From: Lasioglossum baleicum | Taxonomy: Eukaryota; Arthropoda; Insecta; Hymenoptera; Halictidae | Assembly: GCF_051020765.1 (NCBI RefSeq) | Contig: NC_134934.1 | Location: forward strand, 3,286,001 to 3,350,000 | Direction of reading: 5' to 3' | DNA: 64,000 nucleotides | In this document: positions 56,430 through 64,000 of the stretch, in pieces | How positions within the stretch are numbered: position 1 is the stretch's first letter | Layout of the letters: each line of letters starts with the position of its first letter | Translations under genes and position numbers: made by a program | The notes under the pieces: generated by a model | The model's database searches: none | Seen by the model: the letters and a program-made list of their open reading frames with translations, nothing else | Told to the model about the DNA's origin: nothing

Positions 56430-56586
56430 TAGACTGCGGATTTGTATGCATTTACGAAGAAATGGACTAGATGAAATATAGAAACGGTAGACGATTAGAG
56501 AAAAATCTCAGAATATTGTCTTTGATACAATAATATCATTAAGGGATGAAATTAATTTATAAATCCGCATAAAGACTCGCAGTGTC
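56430..56586 (-). mobile_element. hAT-like MITE (157 bp), subfamily IV
   Basis: Ends TAGACTGCGGATTTGTATGC and GCATAAAGACTCGCAGTGTC. Left flank GTGATAAC fits nTnnnnAn; right flank is diverged. The interior matches 34312 with a deletion. Confidence 0.7.
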
Positions 56587-57407
56587 GATCCAATCGCGAT
56601 GCAGTCGCTGAAACAACCCGAGAAGTTGATGCGACGTTTAAGCTCGTGAAGAAAAAGAGAATCTCTTTATCAGGAAGTTTCGATCTCGCAGGTGTCGGAT
56701 ATCGTGTTTGGATCCCGAGGATGTACGAAGCTCCCTCGGGAGGTGGAATCCATCCTGAATTAATATGCTCGCGCCATTCGGAACGAAACTCTTCGGCGTT
56801 GACTGGCATAAGGTCCCATTAACAGCTAAGTAGGATCGATTCGATCCGTGCTCTTGGTAAATGCTCCCAGCGCGGCAGTTAGTCCCGTGTAAATCGTCTC
56901 TGGTCGATCGTCCGTCTCGTTTCCGTCGACTCTCTCGCTCTCTCTCTGTCACGTTTTTGCGTTAACCGTACAAATTACACGGGCCCCATATCCCCGAATG
57001 CTAGGCGGACAGAATGGCCCGTGCCCCGCGGCTTGATCGACGATGAGAGAGGATAGAAAGAGAGAGAGAGAGAGAGAGAGAGGGGACGAGTCAAGATTCG
57101 AACATGTGGCATCATTTGTTACGTACAAAGTGGGGTCCGCATGTGAGCGGGCATGGGTTATCTAAGCTCGCTTTAACGCGCCCACGTAGCCGGAAAACGA
57201 ATGGCGCGAAGGAACGGGGAATCAATGAACCATGTAAATGCGTCTGCACGTCATGGTGGCCCGGCAAGGGTTCATCCAAGAGAAGTTCTTCTTCGAAATG
57301 TGTGAAACCAAGGAATTCCTGTACCCCAGAACATAGGGTAATTGTTCCAATTACTGCGGTATCATTATTGTATCTATAATACTCTTCATCTAGAATAGTA
57401 TCTTACC
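56587..57407. other. No gene seen
   Basis: CpG-rich. (GA)n at 57058-57083. Frames at 56552-56952 overlap in two phases without domains. Confidence 0.45.
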
Positions 57408-57536
57408 TACTGTGCGTAACACGAGAGAAAGCTAGCGGGAAGGGAACGGGGAAAGTAGCCTGAACATTCAGATTGCCTTTGCGTTCCTCTGGCCCCGTCC
57501 CCCTCCCGCTAGTTTTCTCTCGTGCTCTGGACAGTA
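57408..57536. other. Strong 129-nt imperfect hairpin
   Basis: The 5' arm (57408-57451: TACTGT, CACGAGAGAAA, CTAGCGGGA, ACGGGG) pairs with the 3' arm (57492-57536: CCCCGT, TCCCGCTAG, TTTCTCTCGTG, ACAGTA), leaving a loop of about 40 nt. The stem is about 44 bp with a few mismatches and bulges. Found once in the window; either strand could form it. A structured RNA or a small foldback element are both possible. Confidence 0.65.
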
Positions 57537-57697
57537 CTTACCTGTATCGAATAGCTACCTAATATACAACGTTAGGTTGAAGTGAACCTCGTTTCTCATC
57601 GTAGTTGCAATTCACACACCGCAGTATTACTGACATTCCTAGTGATTTCTGTGCCGCAGTAGTGAGCTCCTCCTTCACTTTAGTTGTACGATCGCAG

Positions 57698-57751
57698 AAT
57701 CACGATCACGATCGTGATTTGAACTTCATTCACGTCGTGATCGTGATTTTT
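57698..57751. repeat. Clustered ATCACGATCGTGAT palindromic words
   Basis: AATCACGATCACGATCGTGA, then after 14 bp CACGTCGTGATCGTGATTTT. Self-complementary cluster; similar single words occur near 47905 and 54280. Function unknown. Confidence 0.6.
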
Positions 57752-58958
57752 GATCTAGAGTGAATCTGCTCACTGTCATCCTAATTCTTCATCTCGATTG
57801 AATTCTTTTTTTACATACATCAATTACATTAAAGAAATGTCAGTATTTAAAAGATTTCGAAATCGTACAATATAAATAGTATACAAATACAGACAATTTC
57901 TTTTATGTTCATGTATGCATATGCTATGGATAAAGTTTTACAAAAGACCAATGTATTATTTAACAATTATAGGAAATGCAAATGATAGTTTGAGAAACGT
58001 CTTAAGAAATCGAATAAATTTGATAAAAATGCGATGTACTTAAGTCGCAATTTCTCTTGATCACTGTGAAAAATCACCATGATATATATTGGTAGTGACT
58101 AGTGGCGACTCTGAGTCGGCCCTTGACTGCTAAGGGTTAAATGGTCGAAAAGAAAAGCGCAGACACGGGCCTGCACAACGGAACAGACTGAATCCAGAGG
58201 AAAAATCGACCGGTAGCGATTAAAAGCAATTACCGGACAAGTAAAGTGGTACAGGTCGTGCAGGTAGACGTTTGCACAGTGGTGGACGATCGCGATAGTT
58301 AAAACGACAGTGTAGCAGCGTGGACCTGGCTCGCGTGGCCTGGTCGTGGGGTTTACCATGGGGAGAGATCCTTGGTTTCCGTGGACATATGGTCAGCCAT
58401 GGCTGGCCGTGACAAAAAAACTGCGCTACAGAGAAACGGGCGACAGAAGTTGGGAGTGTCGTCGGGCGATATATCAGGGCTTAAACTGTCCCGTCTAGGC
58501 GAGCATGTCCTACCAACTCATGGTCCTCCGCGCACCCTGGCTGACTGACTGCGCGGGATGGTCGGGATTGCTGGTTTAGCTGGTTAGCTGGTTACGCTGG
58601 TTGGCTGGTTTCGGCTCTGGTGCGCGCGTATGGCGTCGACTCGCGTTCAACAGGGGTGCACGAGCATTAGTTAATAGGGCCGGATAGATCGGGGACGCGT
58701 TAATGCCGAAGGGATAGAAAAAAAAGAAGAGAGAAAGAGAGAGGATCTCCTCTTGTCCGCAGGATATAAAAGGTGGCAGTCTAACCGAATGCGGTTTCCA
58801 ATCTGTTGGGTTTTTACGCCTCGGGTCCGACGGGGGAGGATTAGCCGATTCCGGCGATTTTCGGGAATCCTGTTCCACCTCGGCCACCTGACCCTCCAAA
58901 AGTGGCAGAGGAGACGATTAGATCGCGCACACACGTTACTACTTTATACTCTCATTTC
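57752..58958. other. No gene recognised
   Basis: AT-rich to 58090, then CpG-rich. 58126-58139 ends AAGGG before TTAA (58136-58139), a possible lone TTAA-element end. Tandem GCTGGTT words at 58574-58610. Frames of 86-119 codons are overlapping and uncharacterised. Confidence 0.4.
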
Positions 58959-59159
58959 TAGACTGCGGATCTTTATGCTAAATAAAAATTTTCTTCATAG
59001 ATTGTCAGAAACAGGAGCCAAATACAAATATCTTGCACTCTTTAAAAATTGTATTGAGTTGAGAATAATATATCGACATCCTCAAATTTTTGTAATCTTT
59101 TCACTGTTTTAAATTTTCACCACCCATTTTGCTCGTCAATGCATCAAATCCGCAGTTTA
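58959..59159 (+). mobile_element. hAT-like MITE, complete (201 bp), subfamily II
   Basis: Ends TAGACTGCGGATCTTTATGC and CAAATCCGCAGTTTA. Flanks CTCATTTC (58951-58958) and CTTATTTC (59160-59167) match 7/8. Interior as in 54067. Confidence 0.9.
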
Positions 59160-59167
59160 CTTATTTC

Positions 59168-60666
59168 TAACCGCTTGCACTGCGATTTATTTTAATTGAA
59201 CATCGATTAGGGTACAGATATAGTGCAGCGGTGAAGATTCCGGCGAAATCAAGACAATGTAATTAAGTGCGACTGTTTGGACCTCGTTCAGGCACGGCGG
59301 AAATCGCACGATTTTTCTTTTCGATTGTTTGACCGCGCGCAGACAAGTGTGAACGAACACAAATGCACATAAGATTTTTATAGTGGATCGGTGACGAGAG
59401 AATAGCGGTGCACATAAAATCAGACCTGTTACTTAGAACCAGGTCTAAATACACCTTGCAATCTCCACAGAAAAATCAGCACAGCAGCGTTCTCAAAGCG
59501 AAATTGCATCGAAATCGTTACGCTCGCATCTTAGCCGGTGTTCCCGGTGAAAGATCGCCGGCGCAAAATTTCGCGGAGATCTTTCCTGGCGGTGTGTGTA
59601 CGTCGGAAGGCAATTTGCGAGGTCGGTGGACAGATTTTTTAAAGCGAGGCAGCGTTAGGCCGAGGGCGGCCGCGTAAAGGCAAAGCTAATCAGAGAAGCG
59701 GGGCCGAGTCCACTTCTTGTCGCCGGAGAAACTTCATTACGCATTCAGCTTGGCTTCGGGATTATCATATCCGGAGGATCCTTTGACGAGGATCCTCGAT
59801 CCCCTGGCGGGAGGACTCGAAAAATATATAAAACTCGAAGAATCTCGGCGCGATGCGAGCGGCCGCGTCTCCTCCGGGCCCGGCCGCCCTGTTCGCTACC
59901 AGAAACGACAGACGACTTCCAGTTAGAAGGGCAAAGCTCGTGCCGTCGGAGCGGGGCGCCGCGCAATGAATAAAAATCGTTTGAAGTATCGCTAGCTGCA
60001 AATTAACGCATAATCGTCAAACGTAATGAGAACCTCTCTCTCTCTCCCTCTCTCTCTCTCTTGTCCGTCTCTCGCGCCCGTCGCGTCGCCCCGACGTAAA
60101 CGAGACTCGGAACGACGCGGAACGATTCCAGAACGCGCCAGCCGTGGAACACGGCCGTATCCTGCTTCGGGAAACTTTGATTATTTTTATAATAACTTCT
60201 CTGCGAGTCTTGGCGACGCTCCACCATCGAGAGTGCTCGCTCTTTTCGCCGATGCTCCGCGTTCAGATGTCTTGACGCGAATGGCTCATCTCGCAAGATG
60301 AGGTGGACCTTTTTCAAGTCGCTTTGGCGAGGATGCTGGGTGGTATAAGTTGAGATTAACGCGTGTGCTACAGTTGAGAGTATGATCTGCTAATCAATTG
60401 TTCATCGTACAATTTATTCTCCTTACGTGATTGAGAATTCTGCTCACCCATTGATCACAGGCAAATCACACCAATATTCATCTCCTTCCAGCAATTCGGA
60501 GAAAGTAAAGTCGAACGCGAACGTTGAGATGAGCCAGAAATTGCAATGTTATATTATATTATTAATATAAAGTGTATTATATCGTCGATAATTAATCAGC
60601 ATCGTCCACGTCGATTCCTCTTAAATATATTAAACGATCGTATTCTTAATAACACTCTCATGGGAG
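59168..60666. other. No gene recognised
   Basis: 59420-60310 is CpG-rich with a CT tract at 60031-60062; 60330-60660 is AT-rich. No domain in any frame. Confidence 0.45.
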
Positions 60667-61430
60667 AAGCTTAACAAGCTTCCGTCCCAAACAGGGTAAC
60701 TGCTCGTTAAACACAGTCCCGAAGAACTTCATTCGCATTGAACGCGAAATTCCCAAATTACGGAAAACCCACAAGGATGCAAAAATACATCCTCCATAAA
60801 AATACGAATGCATAATACTCATCTCCTCCATAATACTCGCGTGGATCGATAAAGCTTAACAAGCTTCTATTTCTTTGGATCCATCCCAAACAAGGCAGCA
60901 GTTCATTAAACACAGTCCCAAAGAACTCGAGTCGCATCGGACGCATCGCAAATTCCCCAAATCGTGGAAAACCTACAGGAATGCACCCGAAACTGAATAA
61001 GAATAGGACGGTGGTCCACGGGACACCAAAAACTACGACGGGCGGACGTTCGTACATTGAAGACTCCTGCATACACGTATTGTACATTTGAGGATCCTGT
61101 TAATTCGTACACCACTGGGAAACGTCCTCGACAAACATTAACGAACGACCTAATCAAATCTAGCGAAGGCTGATTCTAGTAATGCAAACATGCTTGCCTG
61201 CTATATTCTGGTTACGACGAATCCAATTTATAATTTATATCAGCATCATCTGCCCCTTAAAATACCGAATGTCTTACCCATATCGTCCTCACGCATGAAC
61301 AAAGCTTAACAAGCTTCTATTTCTTTGCAACCCGGCCCAAACAAGGCAGCAGTTCATTAAACGCTGCCAAAAGAACTCGTCTGGTGCGCATCCCTAAATC
61401 CCGAAATCATGGAAACCCTGTAGGAATGCA
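60667..61430. repeat. Three dispersed copies of a unit of about 120 bp
   Basis: Units at 60667, 60852 and 61302 each start AAGCTTAACAAGCTT, then 'CCCAAACA(A/G)GG', 'GTTCATTAAAC', 'AAAGAACTC', an AAATTCC- or AAATCCC-like word and 'GGAAAACCTACAGGAATGCA' variants. Copies 2 and 3 are closest. Upstream blocks (60600, 60785, 61240) also share CAGCATC and ACGAAT-like words, so the unit may be longer. Minus-strand frames (for example 60758-61087) repeat the phrase FNELLPCLG because of this. Confidence 0.75.
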
Positions 61431-62696
61431 GTGAAAACATCATACGAATCCGCAGGACACCAGAAAAAAACTCCGTCGAACTTCGAACAATCTCGCGGGT
61501 GCAAGGCGTGCCGTATCGGCCTCGCGATCTCATTAATTTCCTGGGCGCAATAAAAACGAGCTGGTACGGGGGGTGGGCGTGGGACAGACCCGCCCACGGG
61601 ACACGATTCCTTCAGGACCTTACAGAGAGAACAAACGAAAGAGAGAAGCGAACCAGAATACAGAGGACAAAGGGGAGCGAAAGAAGCTGTCGAATCGTGT
61701 ATAAATGCTTTTTGGCATCGGCGTTGTTGTTTGCCTTCGGTATTTCGTATCTGGGGGCGTGCGCTTAGGGATCGACGTCGATCGTTTGTCGATCGCGCGT
61801 GGAATCGGGAGTCACTCGGTGGCATTGTGCGCGGCACGTGTCGTCGCAGGAGAAAACGAGCGTGGCCGTCGTTCGAACCTAGTCACCGAGAAAGCGGCCT
61901 CGGCACGGTTACAATGCTGCTTCGAACTCTCCTCTCCTCTCTCTCTCTCTGTCACTCTTGCGCTCGTGCGCGCGTCAGATATACGGCCGGAATTAATTGA
62001 TACCGCGTGCCCGGGCAAGCAAGCATCGGGCAAGGGTTGCGTAAGCACCGTGGAAAAAGCACCTCTCTTTCGCCGTTTCTTTTATCCGATCCCGTTCCCC
62101 CCTTGCGTCTCTCACTCCACCCATAGCCTTCGCCATAGTTTGATTACTCGTTGGTGCTGCTGCTGGCCAGCCTCTTTTCTCGACGTGTGTTTCCGCGTCG
62201 CACCCGTCCGACATAAAACGCTTTTAAACGACCCGGCGCGTTTCTTACGCTTCGTTCGCCTCGTTCACTGTGTCGGCTGGCTCCCGGCCGTCGATCACAT
62301 CGCCAGGACACGTACCGATCGACACACACGATCGTTATTTACGTAACGACGCAGGTGCGTCGCGACGGTAATTGCGAGAACGTCGCTCCGAGGTCCCACA
62401 GGACGATTTACGCTTTTTCATACGTCTTTGCCAGGTTTTTTCAGCGGCAGCAGGATCGAGAGGGATCTTCGTTACCCTGCTGCGATCCTCGGTTTCGTAC
62501 GTACCGCTGGTGGTACACGGTGACGTATATCCGTTAAAAACATACATATATTATATAACCGGTTTTAAAACTGTAGACTATATTTCCGCCAAAAGAAGGT
62601 GGCATTATAAAAAATGCAGTATACAAGAAAGCACATAAGTTTGCTTAATTGTCGAGCAAAAAAGGCACGGAACGTGTTAAAATAATGTGATGTGAA
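61431..62696. other. CpG-rich sequence with long frames, no gene called
   Basis: 61705-62346 is open for 213 codons on the plus strand, but 61731-62000 is open in another phase and 61812-62329 on the minus strand. No domain or signal peptide stands out. A small CT tract lies near 61940. Confidence 0.4.
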
Positions 62697-62719
62697 CACT
62701 TTCATAATTATGGGCACAT
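62697..62719 (+). repeat. Family B right end
   Basis: CACTTTCATAATTATGGGCA, identical to the end at 2057-2076. The upstream sequence (62640-62690) matches no other copy clearly. Confidence 0.55.
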
Positions 62720-63489
62720 TGTATGTTGGTCGAAAAAGAAACAAAATCATTTCGACTCGTGGAACAAAATTGATTCGAGAGACAGTAGAATCTTCGTTCA
62801 TAGAAAAACGCGCCCGGAAAGTTGGCCCCCAATGATTTGCAGACGAGCGATCCATTAGCGATACTAGTGTACAGCGAGCAGAATCATCGTCGCTCATTCG
62901 TCACGATTGGTCAAGCCGTCCAGACAGTGATTTGCGGTTCCAGGACGAGTGGAAGCTCGTGATCTCCCCGAAATCGGAAGCCAGAAAGGGGGTCCAGGGT
63001 TCATTGAAGCGCGACGAGTCGAATTCTCGATTCGATCGCGCGCGAAACTCGAATACTACCGTGAGACGATGATGAATCGAGGAGAGTCGAGTAATCGAGG
63101 AATCGCGGGAACATCGAGAACCATGCTGCTCCATACGATACATCTGGCGCGGCTAGGAAAAATCCGCAAAACGGAATCCTCTACATAGCAAGGAAGCCTG
63201 AAGGCGTGGCGCTGATGGATGAAGATCGATGCGTGGTACGCGACCCATCGTGCACCGCGTCTTATCCTTCAGACCTTATCCTACCACCCTCGCGATGTCG
63301 TTACACCTCATATCCTCCCCTGCCGACTTAATATACTCCGACACGCGCGGGGATACCGTTTACGGGACGCGCCAGGTGGTTTTCGGGACTTTGCCCGAAA
63401 AGAAGCTCAACTATAGTTATACCCCTTGCTACTTGAAGCAAGCAGGTTCGAAACGAAAACAGGTGTCAGGCTCTGGAGCTTGCTGCTGA
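62720..63489. other. No gene seen
   Basis: Unique, CpG-rich sequence; 79-86 codon frames overlap on both strands. Confidence 0.45.
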
Positions 63490-64000
63490 ATGGATTTTTC
63501 GCATAACTTTCTTAAAATTAGTCCAAAGAACTTGAATTTTATTTAAGATGTTAGACCGACTAGATTCTGCTAGAGAATGAGTAAACAAAGATTTTTTTAG
63601 ATTGCAATTGGTAGGGATCATACACTTAAAACAATCTTTAAAATGACTTTCTTTCAACTTTTTTATCAGAGTCTGTAACGATAATTTACGAAATGCGTTT
63701 TGTAGACTGAAAATTTCATCGAAATCATCTTGAAACGTGTGCAGCTCATTGCAATGTTGACCGATTTTAATAAAACTTTGAAACGCATTATTTAAATTAT
63801 CGTTACAAGCTCGGATAAAAGAAAAAGTTGAAAGAAAAAGCATCATTCACAAAAATTTTTTAAATTTGTGTATGATCCCTACCATTGCAATCTAAAGATA
63901 TTTGTGTTTTTCTCATTCTCTAGCCAGTCATCCTCTGGTCAGTATAACATCTTTAAAAAATACAAGTCCTTTGAACCAATTTTAAGAAAGTTTTTTATAA
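63490..64000. mobile_element. Long foldback element, cut by window edge
   Basis: Left arm 'AACTTTCTTAAAATTAGTCC', 'TTAGATTGCAATTGGTAGGG' and 'ATCATACAC' is mirrored on the right by 'TACCATTGCAATCTAAAG', 'GTATGATCCC' and 'CCAATTTTAAGAAAGTTTT'. Arms of about 250 bp meet near 63740. The 126-codon minus frame here is produced by the AT-rich arms and is not a gene. The right flank lies outside the window. Confidence 0.75.

Noticed and set aside
61138..61156. Possible mariner end (GAACGACCTAA)
   Set aside because: Only about 12 bp match the TTAGGTCGTTCG end and nothing further in resembles the other copies.
61705..62346. 213-codon plus-strand frame
   Set aside because: Overlapped by open frames in other phases and on the minus strand; no motif or signal peptide.
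63466..63846. 126-codon minus-strand frame
   Set aside because: It lies within the inverted arms of a foldback element.
1..64000. CRISPR arrays, tRNA, rRNA, bacterial operons
   Set aside because: No regularly spaced identical repeats, no tRNA-like GGTTCGANTCC arm in a cloverleaf context, no rRNA sequence and no ribosome-binding-site/operon structure. The DNA looks eukaryotic.

Overview
The window reads as animal nuclear DNA, most likely from an insect and probably a hymenopteran. That is an inference from three things: CpG is not depleted in the GC-rich blocks, mariner remnants are present, and there are many small TTAA- and TA-flanked elements. There are no bacterial operon features. I find no intact protein-coding gene, tRNA, rRNA or CRISPR array. 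The open reading frames overlap each other in several frames on both strands and show no recognisable domains, except for a few transposon relics. The window is best read as intergenic or deep intronic DNA.

What it holds is a layered record of transposable elements. (1) A non-autonomous family of about 200 bp, hAT-like, has termini TAGACTGCGG...CCGCAGTCTA and 8-bp target duplications fitting nTnnnnAn. At least 11 copies have both ends (11262, 17760, 30860, 31882, 34312, 46829, 47722, 47923, 54067, 56430, 58959), and there are several fragments. (2) TTAA-flanked, piggyBac-like small elements of several sequence families lie at 3184, 21782, 22092, 31729, 44088, 48913, 49133 and 52729. Two of these places are back-to-back pairs sharing one TTAA. 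(3) TA-flanked foldback elements with long inverted arms lie at 13996, 20390 and 42374, one runs off the right edge from about 63490, and single-arm relatives are at 1 and 23053. (4) Mariner 5' ends (5512, 31205, 50742) and 3' ends (14100, 17590) remain. (5) One non-LTR retrotransposon 3' end lies on the minus strand at 26496-26870.

By region: 1-9 kb has repeat fragments, a decayed 52-bp minisatellite and a mariner 5' end. 9-24 kb mixes CpG-rich sequence with a run of foldback and TTAA elements. 24-30 kb is mostly GC-rich unique sequence with the retrotransposon tail and a 30-bp minisatellite. 30-35 kb holds nested insertions (hAT-like elements inside a mariner and inside a TTAA element). 36-50 kb is rich in hAT-like and TTAA copies, plus long pyrimidine tracts. 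50-64 kb has a second mariner/hAT-like composite, a 378-bp palindrome, a strong 129-nt hairpin, a local three-unit repeat at 60.7-61.4 kb and a final foldback element.

The most informative observation is that elements of the hAT-like family landed at the same position in different copies of two host repeats, in opposite orientation and from different subfamilies. One uninterrupted mariner copy serves as the empty-site control. This points to real target-site preference rather than passive co-amplification. No gene cooperation can be described because no intact gene is visible.
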